A stretch of DNA of 64,000 nucleotides from RH-AL1 sp964244495 (lineage in GTDB: Bacteria; Pseudomonadota; Alphaproteobacteria; Rhizobiales; Beijerinckiaceae): positions 94,757-158,756 of the forward strand of contig CAXTIU010000010.1 of NCBI GenBank assembly GCA_964244495.1. The letters run 5' to 3'. Shown piece by piece: positions 56,683 through 64,000 of the stretch. Under the pieces are notes generated by a model. That model was not told the DNA's origin. It saw only the letters and a list, made by a program, of their open reading frames with translations, and made no database searches. The position numbers were made by a program, and so were the translations under genes. Position 1 is the stretch's first letter; the number at the start of each line of letters is the position of its first letter.

Positions 56683-58528
56683 GGCGACGCTCAATCCGGA
56701 GACGCGGCTACTCTACGGTGAGAGCCTCCAGGCGCCTCCGGGCTTTCGCTTCGACGCCGGCGTCGCCACCACCTTCTCCATGGACTTCGAGACCGCGCTT
56801 GCGGTTCCAGTTAGCCTAGCGCTATTCGCGGCCGAGAACCGCGACGAGGTGCTGAGCCACCCCATCGCGCTGCTGGAAGGCGCGGAGCGCATAGCCGGCA
56901 AGCTGGCGGTGTTCGTTGACGCGGGCCAGATCCAAGCGAGCAGCGGGCTCGGCAGTCGCCTCTGCTCCCTGCTGGAGCGGACGATCGTCGAGGTGAAGGC
57001 GCCGCAGGGTGGCAGCTTTCACCCGAAGCTCTGGGCGCTGCGTTTTCGGCCGCTTCGGGGCGACGGTCCGACCCTCACGCGGCTGCTGGTTCTGTCGCGG
57101 AATCTCACGCGGGATCGGTCCTGGGATGCCGCCCTTCGCCTAGACGGGGAGAGGACCAGAAGCCCGAAGGCCTGTAACAGGCCGCTCCACGATTTGGTGG
57201 CCGCACTGCCGGACATGGCGGTCGGAGACGTCGACGACGAGCGCCGGGCGCTCGCCGCCGACATCGCGGAGGATCTCCGGCACACGGATTGGAAGATGCC
57301 GGACGGCTGCGACGAGGTCGCCTTCGCCGTGAACGGCGTCAGGGGGCACCACTGGAAACCGGATTGGAGCAGAAGGATCGGCGTCGTGTCGCCGTTCTGC
57401 GACGGCGCGGCCCTCGACCACCTCGCTGAAAACGCCGACGAGGCGCCGGTGCTTATCAGCCGGCCCGACCAGCTTGCCTGCGTCGCAGACGCGACGCTGG
57501 ACGCGTTCGGCCGCGTCGCGATCCTCGACGAGCAGGCCGAGGCAGAGGACGGCGAGGAACCGCGAGCGAGCGAGCAGCAGGGTCTGCACGCCAAGATCTA
57601 CGTCCAGGAGCAGGGCTGGAAGACGCGCCTGACGCTCGGGTCGGGAAACGCCACGAGTGCGGCGCTGCTCGCCGCTCGGGGTCGGACTACGGCGAACGTT
57701 GAGGTGTTCGCCACGCTAACCGGCATGCGCTCGAAGCTCGGCGGGGTCGATGACATCCTCGGCGATACCGGCTTCGGACGACTCACACGGACCTTTGAGC
57801 ACGGCGAGGTCGAGAAGCCCGACCCGGCCGACGTCTCGGCCGAGCGCGCGCTGCTCGAGGCGCGCAGGGCGCTGGCGCGCGGCGGCCTGCGCCTCCGCTG
57901 CGAAGAAGTGGAGGACGACGAGGATCCCCGCTGGCGCCTGCTCCTGATCCCGCCCGAAGGCGGCTTGTCTCTCGAGCGCCTCGGACGGGTGCGCGTCTGG
58001 CCGATCACGCTGGACGAAGGACACCACCGTCACGCGCTCGATGCGATCCGCGTCGGTTCGCCGCTCGACCTCGGCGCCGTCGCGCTCGTCGATCTGACGC
58101 GCTTCTTGGCGATCGAGATTACCGAGGCGGAGACCGGTCGCGCCGAGACCTTCAGCACAGGCCTTCCCGTCGACGGGCTGCCGGCGGAGCGCGACGGCGC
58201 GATCCTGCGCTGGGTGATAAGTAGTAAGGAGACTTTCCTGCGCTACCTGCGCCTGCTCCTCGCGGAACTCGGCGACCCCTTCGGCGCGGCGCTCGCCGCA
58301 CAGGACGCAGCGGGGGGCGGGGGCTGGCGGGCCGGATCCGACGACCAGCCCCTCCTGGAGGACCTCGTCCGCGCGCACTGCGCTGGTGACGGGCGGCTCG
58401 ACGCCGTCGAGAGGCTCGTCAGGCGGCTGGAGGCGAGCGGGGCGACCGGGGATAAGGGTGTGCCCGATGACTTCCTCGCTCTGTGGCGCGTCTTCCGCAC
58501 CGCGCTGGAGACGACAGATGCGCGGTGA
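56675..58528 (+). CDS. Phospholipase-D-like protein (HxK motifs), second gene of the operon
   Basis: 617 residues from GTG 56675. Two half-sites of a PLD-type nuclease are seen: His116-x-Lys118 in GGSFHPKLWALRF followed by LLVLSRNLTRDRSWDAAL, and His305-x-Lys307 in QQGLHAKIYVQEQGWK followed by LTLGSGNATSAALLAARG. The H-x-K plus later S/G-x-N pattern is typical of PLD nucleases of restriction and defence systems. A C-terminal 250-residue region is unassigned; it ends with a helical part (LRLLLAELGDPFGAAL). The helicase ATG lies 11 bases inside this gene. Catalytic Asp positions are less clear than the His/Lys pairs. Confidence 0.8.
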   Translation: MVRATLNPETRLLYGESLQAPPGFRFDAGVATTFSMDFETALAVPVSLALFAAENRDEVLSHPIALLEGAERIAGKLAVFVDAGQIQASSGLGSRLCSLLERTIVEVKAPQGGSFHPKLWALRFRPLRGDGPTLTRLLVLSRNLTRDRSWDAALRLDGERTRSPKACNRPLHDLVAALPDMAVGDVDDERRALAADIAEDLRHTDWKMPDGCDEVAFAVNGVRGHHWKPDWSRRIGVVSPFCDGAALDHLAENADEAPVLISRPDQLACVADATLDAFGRVAILDEQAEAEDGEEPRASEQQGLHAKIYVQEQGWKTRLTLGSGNATSAALLAARGRTTANVEVFATLTGMRSKLGGVDDILGDTGFGRLTRTFEHGEVEKPDPADVSAERALLEARRALARGGLRLRCEEVEDDEDPRWRLLLIPPEGGLSLERLGRVRVWPITLDEGHHRHALDAIRVGSPLDLGAVALVDLTRFLAIEITEAETGRAETFSTGLPVDGLPAERDGAILRWVISSKETFLRYLRLLLAELGDPFGAALAAQDAAGGGGWRAGSDDQPLLEDLVRAHCAGDGRLDAVERLVRRLEASGATGDKGVPDDFLALWRVFRTALETTDAR

Positions 58529-61500
58529 GCGATTCGACGCCGCGCCCGCGCTCGCGCAGCTGAAGAGGTTCCAGCGCCGCACGGTCGACTACGTGTTCGA
58601 CCGGCTGCACGGCCCGGACCAAGTTCGGCACTTCCTCGTCGCCGACGAGGTCGGGCTAGGTAAGACGATGGTCGCACGCGGCGTCATCGCCAAGACGATC
58701 GAGAAGCTCTGGGATGGCGCCAAGCGAATCGACATTCTCTACATCTGCTCTAACCAGGCGATCGCGCAGCAGAATCTCAATCGGCTGAACGTGATTGGTA
58801 AGGAGGCGATGGCGCTTCCGACCCGCATTACGCTCGTGCCCCTGCAACTCAGAGGCAACGATTCGCTTGCGTCCAACAAGGTCAACTTCATCAGCCTCAC
58901 GCCGGGCACCACGTTCAACCTGAAGTCGACGACTGGCGTGATCGACGAGCGCGCGCTCCTCGTGCGACTCCTGGAACCGTTCGCTGGGTTCACGTCGCTC
59001 AGGAACGCCTTCCAGGTCGGGGCTGGCGACGGCAACTGGGACTGGCACGTCGATCAGATGACGCTTGAAGGCGTCGACGTGACAATCGTGCGCCGGTTCC
59101 GGGCTGCGGTCGAGAGAAGTAACAAGCTCCAGGTCGACATCGCGGAGGTCTGTCGCCTGTTCGCCCGTCGCCGCGAGTCATACCCGTGGCACGCCGTTTC
59201 GACGCGCAACGCTCTCGTCGGGGAGCTCCGGAAGGCACTATCGCACGCATGCGTGAGCGCGCTCAAACCCGACCTCATCATCCTCGACGAGTTCCAGCGC
59301 TTCCGCGAGCTGCTGCGCGGCGACGGCGACGCGGGCGAACTCGCGCGCGCTCTATTCGAGTATGGCAACGAGACGACAGGCGCCAGGACGCTCCTGCTCT
59401 CGGCCACGCCCTACAAGATGCTGACGCTGTCGGACGACGAGCCCGCTGACGGCGACCACTACGCCGACTTCCTGGAAACGATCGGCTTCCTGCACGGTCG
59501 TGAGCGGGCGGCGCAGGCAACGGCCGACCTGGATAGCGAGATGCGCCGCTTCCGCGTGTTCCTACAGCGGCTGCCGGCCAGCACGGCCGACGCCAAACGG
59601 GCGCGTAAGGGTGTCGAGTGGCGGCTCAAGCGGGTGATGAGCCGCACCGAGCGGGTCGGCAGCACCGCCGAGCGGGATTCGATGCTCGCCGAAACTCCCA
59701 TGCCGTCGACCATCGACACGGTCGATTTGCATCAGGCGGCGGCGATATCGCGCGTCGCGCTTGCGGCCGACGCGCCGGAGACCACCGAGTACTGGAAGTC
59801 GGCGCCCTACCTCCTCAACTTCATGCGCGACTACACGCTTAAGCGCCGGCTGAAGGAACTCTCGCCAAGCCCTGACCCGGCGCTCGTCGCCGCCTTAGCG
59901 AAAGCCGAGACGCTTGCACTACGCCGGGAGGCGATCGAGGGCTACGAGCCGATCGATCCCGCCAATGGCCGGTTGCGCGCGCTCACGTCAGACCTGTTCG
60001 ACGCCGGGCTCGACCAGCAACTCTGGATCGTGCCATCGCTCCCCTACTACGGCCCGGCGAGCCCCGGAATCCCCGCCACCAAGGCGCTAGTCTTCTCGGC
60101 GTGGCAGATGGTGCCCGACATGATCGCGGCGCTCGTGTCCTATGAGGTCGAGCGACGAATGGGATCCGCCGCCCTGAAGCGACCCTACTCCGAAGCGGCC
60201 CGCAGACGACCGCTCCAGTTCAGACTTGAGCACGGCCGACCCGCCGCGCTCAGGTCGCTCAACCTCGTCTACCCGTCGCCGACGCTGGCCAAGCTGGGCG
60301 ATCCGCTCGCGATCTTCGCCTCCGCCTCGGAGCGCCTTGGGCTCGACGCAATGCGTGAGGCGGTGCGCGACAGGATCGTCGCCGGCCTCCGTCATCTTAC
60401 CCCGGCCAGCGGCGTCGAGCCGGCGGGGTCGCGCGAATGGGAGTGGTCCACCGCCGCCTCGATCGACGCGGCCTTCCGAACGGGTGCGGCCGCGTGGCTC
60501 GCCGACGGCGCCTCGTTCGGCTGGACTGGGGATGAGACGGGCTTCCGCGAGCATATCGCTGAGCTCAGGCGCGTCGCGACCGGCGGAACGCCGCCCTCGA
60601 TCGACGCCGCTGCCGTCGACCTGCTCGTCGACGTGGCGCTGGGCAGCCCGGCGGTCTGCGCGCTAAGGGCGCTGCGCCGCATCGCGCCCGAGCTGGCTTG
60701 GGACGATCCCACGCTGCTCGAGAACGCAGCCCGTGTCGCCTGGGGGTTCAGGACGCTCTTCAACCAGCACGAAGCGGTCGCGCTCCTCATGCAGGAGAGT
60801 GAGGAGCACTACTGGCGCAACGTCCTCACTCATTGCGCGGCGAACAACCTCCAGGCCGTACTCGATGAGTACGCACACTATCTTGTCGAGGGCGAGGGAT
60901 TATCGGGCCAAGGCGCGGCGAAGAGGGTGACGGGCGTGGCCAAGGCGATGGCCAGCGCGCTCTCCATCCGGCCATCGCAGATCGACGTGGACGACGTGGG
61001 CGTCGAGGATGGCAGGATCGTCGTCCGCCCGCCTATCAGGATGCGCGGTCGCTTCGCCATGCGCCTGGCCGAGATGAAAGACGAGGAAGGGGGTGCCGTC
61101 CGCCTCAGCACGGTGCGCGAGGCCTTCAATTCGCCCTTCCGCCCCTTCGTTCTCGCAACGACGTCAATAGGGCAGGAGGGCCTCGACTTCCACCCCTACT
61201 GTCACCGCGTCTACCATTGGAACCTGCCGGGCAATCCAGTCGACCTCGAGCAGCGCGAGGGGCGCGTGCATCGCTTCAAAGGACACGCCGTCCGCCTGAA
61301 CGTCGCCGCGGCGCATGCGGACGCGGTCCGCAACGGCGGGACGGCTCCCGCCGATCCCTGGGCGGCGATGTTCGCCGCGGCGCGACGCGCGACCCGCAGC
61401 CGAGACGAACTCGTCCCTTATTGGATTTACGAGGGGCCAGCGAAGGTCGAGCGGCGCGTGCCGATGCTGCCGTTCAGCCGCGAGACGACGCGACTAGCTT

Positions 61501-61643
61501 GGCTCAAGCGAAGCCTGACCATATACCGCCTCGCCTTCGGACAGCCGCGCCAAGACGATCTGCTGGCCCACCTGACGCGATTGATTGGAGAGGGGTTTGA
61601 TCCGCAGGATATGGAGGAGCTGCAAATCAAGCTGCAACCCTGA
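58518..61643 (+). CDS. SF2 helicase (SNF2-like), third gene of the operon
   Basis: 1,041 residues. Motif I (Walker A) is ADEVGLGKTMVARGVI with Gly46-Leu-Gly-Lys49-Thr50, the entry motif KRFQRRTVDYVFDRL precedes it, motif II is Asp257-Glu-Phe-Gln260 in LIILDEFQRFRELL, and motif III is LLLSATPYKMLTL. Motifs V and VI are seen late as LATTSIGQEGLDFHPYCHRV and QREGRVHRFKGHAVRLN (around residue 915). About 560 residues lie between the two RecA-like lobes, a large insertion. ATG 58518 overlaps the PLD gene. Probably the ATP-driven DNA translocase of the system. Intact and full length as far as can be judged. Confidence 0.88.
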   Translation: MRGERFDAAPALAQLKRFQRRTVDYVFDRLHGPDQVRHFLVADEVGLGKTMVARGVIAKTIEKLWDGAKRIDILYICSNQAIAQQNLNRLNVIGKEAMALPTRITLVPLQLRGNDSLASNKVNFISLTPGTTFNLKSTTGVIDERALLVRLLEPFAGFTSLRNAFQVGAGDGNWDWHVDQMTLEGVDVTIVRRFRAAVERSNKLQVDIAEVCRLFARRRESYPWHAVSTRNALVGELRKALSHACVSALKPDLIILDEFQRFRELLRGDGDAGELARALFEYGNETTGARTLLLSATPYKMLTLSDDEPADGDHYADFLETIGFLHGRERAAQATADLDSEMRRFRVFLQRLPASTADAKRARKGVEWRLKRVMSRTERVGSTAERDSMLAETPMPSTIDTVDLHQAAAISRVALAADAPETTEYWKSAPYLLNFMRDYTLKRRLKELSPSPDPALVAALAKAETLALRREAIEGYEPIDPANGRLRALTSDLFDAGLDQQLWIVPSLPYYGPASPGIPATKALVFSAWQMVPDMIAALVSYEVERRMGSAALKRPYSEAARRRPLQFRLEHGRPAALRSLNLVYPSPTLAKLGDPLAIFASASERLGLDAMREAVRDRIVAGLRHLTPASGVEPAGSREWEWSTAASIDAAFRTGAAAWLADGASFGWTGDETGFREHIAELRRVATGGTPPSIDAAAVDLLVDVALGSPAVCALRALRRIAPELAWDDPTLLENAARVAWGFRTLFNQHEAVALLMQESEEHYWRNVLTHCAANNLQAVLDEYAHYLVEGEGLSGQGAAKRVTGVAKAMASALSIRPSQIDVDDVGVEDGRIVVRPPIRMRGRFAMRLAEMKDEEGGAVRLSTVREAFNSPFRPFVLATTSIGQEGLDFHPYCHRVYHWNLPGNPVDLEQREGRVHRFKGHAVRLNVAAAHADAVRNGGTAPADPWAAMFAAARRATRSRDELVPYWIYEGPAKVERRVPMLPFSRETTRLAWLKRSLTIYRLAFGQPRQDDLLAHLTRLIGEGFDPQDMEELQIKLQP

Positions 61644-62060
61644 CGACGACTGGCGAGGCCCGTCGGCTCGAAAGCCTTTGACACTCTTCCCGATTCGGAG
61701 CCAACCCTTTGAAAATCAGCTGATCGTCTCCCCACCAGCACACCCTTCTGGTGGTCGTGGCGGTCCTGTGTCGGTCGGCAACGAATACCACCCGCCAATC
61801 AGAAATTGCTGCTTAGGATCAGCAAATGCCGTCGCGGTGAGGCAAGGTAGAGCCTAAATTGATTAGTGCAGCCAAGGTGAACGAGCGTCTGCTTTAGAGA
61901 CGCATCTGAGGCGCGTTGGAAGGCTGGTTGGGTCAACCTCGATCGAATATGCAGGTTATCACTAACCTCGGTTCTGGCGTGCGCGAACGGACGAGCATGC
62001 CTGCTCCTGGGCTGACATGCACAACCGGGCGCGTTAGGCTACGCTCCTCGGTTCCTCTCG
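61644..62060. other. Intergenic region after the helicase gene, AT-richer
   Basis: About 400 bases without a gene. A small hairpin GCGTCT-GCTTTAG-AGACGC at 61885-61903 could act as a weak terminator. The AT content is higher than in the core. At the right end the sequence turns into the restriction-enzyme relic. Confidence 0.4.
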
Positions 62061-62204
62061 AAAGCGTCTGATCTGAGCCGCCAGCTTATCAACGAGTACC
62101 GCGCCGAACTCGACTGGCTGCGCGCGATCTCCGGCAGTCGCCGCGAGAGCGTCCTGCGCGAGGCGTTCAAGGACCTGCTGAAACGCTGGGGTCGCGCTCG
62201 CGAT
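62061..62204 (+). pseudogene. N-terminal relic of a type ISP-like restriction-modification enzyme
   Basis: About 48 residues: SDLSRQLINEYRAELDWLRA followed by ISGSRRESVLREAFKDLLKR and WGRARD. The phrase L-I-N-E-Y-x-x-E-L-x-x-L-R-x-x-S-G-S-x-R-E-S-V-x-R-E-A-F-K-D-L-L-K is the N-terminal end of large N6-DNA-methylase/type ISP restriction enzymes. The usual continuation is lost at 62,205, where transposon-derived sequence begins. No start codon in a good position is left. Confidence 0.5.
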
Positions 62205-62324
62205 TCCAGAACGCCGGCACTGACGGGTCGACCACCCACGGCCCACGAGTGTGGATCGGCTTCGTGTTTGGGTTCTTCCGCATTTTGCGTGGTGTCGGCA
62301 GCAAGCGCTGAAGGAGCTTTTGGC

Positions 62325-62633
62325 TCATGCAGCAAGCAGTACGCGCTGGCGCAGCAGGTCGAAGCTGGCGCGTCCGTACATGCTGCGCTTGATCAGCTTG
62401 AGGCGGTTGACTTGTCCCTCGACGGGCCCGTTGCTCCAGGGCTCGCCCATAGCCGCCCGCACCGCCGCCTTGTCTTGCCTGAGTCCGGCGGCGAAGCCGC
62501 GCAGCTCGGTTGCGGTAACTGCATCGAGCCAGGGATCGAACCCGGCAGGACGTCGCTGGCGCAGCAGCTCGGCAAATGTGTTTCGGCGTGGGATCTGGAC
62601 GCCGATCGGCGCCGGGGTCACGTTGTAAGTCAT
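62325..62633 (-). mobile_element. ISL3-family transposase, C-terminal remnant
   Basis: 102 residues from ATG 62633. The C-terminal end of ISL3 transposases is recognisable: ELRGFAAGLRQDKAAVRAAM followed by PWSNGPVEGQVNRLKLIKRS and MYGRASFDLLRQRVLLAA. A full ISL3 enzyme has about 400-550 residues, so most is missing. The element seems to extend on the left to about 62,205, where it interrupts the restriction-enzyme relic. Terminal inverted repeats were not found. Confidence 0.8.
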
Positions 62634-62772
62634 TGTTCCTTCAGGATGTGGAGTCGGTTAGAGGGGTCACCAACTCGCGCTGTTTAACACCATCGGCGAC
62701 CAACGCATCTATTTGGGGCTAAGTTAAGCACCGTCGTCCTCAAAGGCCAGGTGTGCCAGATAATATACTTAG

Positions 62773-63855
62773 CTAAAGAGGTGATTTTGTACCGTGATGC
62801 AGTATATCCGAAACTATCTTCAAGAAGCAGCTGATCTGCTCATCGCTGCCAATCGTGATGCGGACGTAATCACAGATGCGGGGCGTCGTGAAGTGCCGGA
62901 CGATGACAGCGTGCTGCCGCAAGGCGGCAGCCAACCGAACCCCGGCGTGTGCGGGATGCCTCGCGAAGACGAAGTTCGCGGCCGACGGTAGGACATCGAA
63001 ACCCTGCGCCGTGAGGCCGGCCGTCAAACGCTGCCTAATCTTAATGACGGCGGCGAGGCCTGCCTGGAAACGCTCCTCGTCTTTGACCGAGGCGATGGCT
63101 CCGGCGTGGGCGAGGCTGCCGAGTGGATAGGAGTTGAAGCTATCCTTCACTCGGGTTAGCGCCTCGATCAATCCCATATTGCCCACAGCATAACCCACGC
63201 GCAGACCAGCCAGCGCCCGTGACTTCGACATGCTCCTGGTCACCAGCAGATTGGGATGCGATGCCACCAGCGGAATCGCTGTTTCCGCACCGAAATCGAC
63301 GTAGGCCTCGTCGATCACCACAGGTATGTCGAAATGCTCGTCCAGCAGCGACTCGATCGAGGCCCGTGTTAACGCGATCCCCGTCGGTGCATTCGGATTG
63401 GGTAGTATGATCGCGCCGGCAGCACGCCTGTAGTCAACAAAGCGCACCTGGAAATCGGCAGCGAGTGGAACTTCTTCGAATTCGACACCATACAAGCTGC
63501 AATAGACTGGATAAAAGCTGTAGGTAATATCGGGAAATAGCAAAGGTGCGTCGTGCTTCAGTATTGCGGCGAACGTGTGCGCAAGCACCTCGTCGGACCC
63601 GTTTCCAACGAAGATCTGCTCGGGGCGTACCCCGTGATAGGCGGCCAAGACCTCGCGCAGCCCGGTCGACGTCGGGTCGGGGTACAGGCGTAGCGCGTCG
63701 CTCGCTGCGGCCTGTATGGCCGCCAGGACGTCGGGCGAAGGACCGTTCGGATGCTCGTTGGTGTTGAGCTTCAGGAGCTGCGTCAACCTGGGCTGCTCGC
63801 CCGGCACGTAGGGATGGATGTCGAGCGCCAGGCGACTCCAGTATCGGTTCACCAT
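62773..63855 (-). CDS. hisC: Histidinol-phosphate aminotransferase
   Basis: 360-residue PLP-dependent class I/II aminotransferase of histidine synthesis. Features: LKLNTNEHPNGPSPDVLAAI, LRLYPDPTSTGLREVLAAYH, IFVGNGSDEVLAHTFAAI, LPNPNAPTGIALTRA, VIDEAYVDFG and the PLP Lys211 in RSMSKSRALAGLRVGYAVGN. The protein is complete. The gene is AT-richer than the core genes and stands next to an IS remnant, with no other his genes near. It may be a second, acquired copy; some such paralogues work in other amino-acid or small-molecule pathways. Confidence 0.92.
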   Translation of the reverse strand: MVNRYWSRLALDIHPYVPGEQPRLTQLLKLNTNEHPNGPSPDVLAAIQAAASDALRLYPDPTSTGLREVLAAYHGVRPEQIFVGNGSDEVLAHTFAAILKHDAPLLFPDITYSFYPVYCSLYGVEFEEVPLAADFQVRFVDYRRAAGAIILPNPNAPTGIALTRASIESLLDEHFDIPVVIDEAYVDFGAETAIPLVASHPNLLVTRSMSKSRALAGLRVGYAVGNMGLIEALTRVKDSFNSYPLGSLAHAGAIASVKDEERFQAGLAAVIKIRQRLTAGLTAQGFDVLPSAANFVFARHPAHAGVRLAAALRQHAVIVRHFTTPRICDYVRITIGSDEQISCFLKIVSDILHHGTKSPL

Positions 63856-63962
63856 GGTAGTATACCTCGTCCAATCGACCCATGCGTTTCGGAACGTCTA
63901 TTTAAGACACTATCGGGCAACTTGAGCCTCGCCACCAACCCAGGCCTAGGCTCCGGACTCAA

Positions 63963-64000
63963 TCAGCACCAGAAGGCGATGACGGCGGCAAGGGCGACGG
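63963..64000 (-). CDS. Possible 3' end of a gene running in from the right
   Basis: On the minus strand the last bases read VALAAVIAFWC and a TGA at 63963-63965. A hydrophobic end of this kind is seen in some transposases and small membrane proteins. Only 12 residues are visible, so this is a weak suggestion. Confidence 0.2.
   Translation of the reverse strand, partial: VALAAVIAFWC

Noticed and set aside
61644..62060. Possible tRNA or small-RNA gene after the helicase
   Set aside because: Only one short stem-loop was found; no cloverleaf or CCA end could be drawn by eye.

Overview
The window comes from a GC-rich alphaproteobacterium, most likely of the order Hyphomicrobiales (Rhizobiales). 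The signs are several L,D-transpeptidase paralogues, an aerobic cobaltochelatase cluster (cobS, cobT) next to bolA, a CarD-family regulator with a long tail, a zapA/DUF4164 pair beside gap-pgk, a 7Fe ferredoxin of the FdxA type, and many GTG/TTG starts with ATGA/GTGA overlaps. The genus cannot be named from sequence reading alone.

Positions 1 to about 48,600 are a densely packed chromosomal core. 1-6,632 holds envelope and RNA-modification genes: two L,D-transpeptidases, an SGNH hydrolase, an RsmC-like methyltransferase and an RsuA-type pseudouridine synthase. 6,864-10,401 holds an orphan HipB-like repressor, then an H-NOX gas sensor translationally coupled to a GGDEF-EAL protein. 11,053-13,982 is the circularly permuted ATP-grasp / alpha-E / DUF427 set. 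14,244-18,170 has another L,D-transpeptidase, a DUF2076 protein, hisS and a small secreted protein. 18,264-22,782 is cobT, a DUF29 gene, cobS and a DnaJ-like gene, divergent from bolA. 22,995-29,851 has a D,D-carboxypeptidase coupled to a CobW GTPase, an acyl-CoA synthetase, a CelD-like acyltransferase, an S4 protein and fdxA. 30,247-38,987 has carD, a three-gene overlapping two-component operon, dapB, gpmA, a lone REC protein, alkB, grpE, a molbindin and a PHA-system protein. 39,099-48,578 is gap-pgk, DUF4164-zapA, a glycosyltransferase, ppa, an acetyltransferase, an O-antigen-ligase-like protein, fba, a REC protein and a DUF2934 protein.

From about 48,600 to the right edge the character changes. 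Gene density drops, AT-richer stretches appear, and fragments of genes outnumber intact housekeeping genes. This looks like a genomic island or the scar of several insertions and deletions. It opens with about 900 gene-free bases carrying four GACGGG(A/T) repeats spaced 20-22 bp and a perfect 12-bp inverted repeat. Next come a DUF5681-like protein and a ParB-methyltransferase fusion (a pair I associate with phage-type elements), small exported proteins (one frameshifted), an XRE repressor, and relics of a phage-type lysozyme, a lipase-family hydrolase, a membrane protein and arsH.

The most interesting part is 55,498-61,643: three intact, overlapping genes on one strand encoding a DUF6361 protein, a protein with two phospholipase-D-like H-x-K motifs, and a 1,041-residue SF2 helicase. 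The architecture (conserved partner + PLD-type nuclease + helicase, on an island beside a broken restriction enzyme) suggests an anti-phage or anti-plasmid defence system that I cannot match with confidence to a named type. It is followed by an N-terminal fossil of a type ISP-like restriction-modification enzyme cut by an ISL3-type transposase remnant, and then an intact, AT-richer histidinol-phosphate aminotransferase gene outside any histidine operon. No tRNA, rRNA, CRISPR array or integrase gene was recognised by eye.
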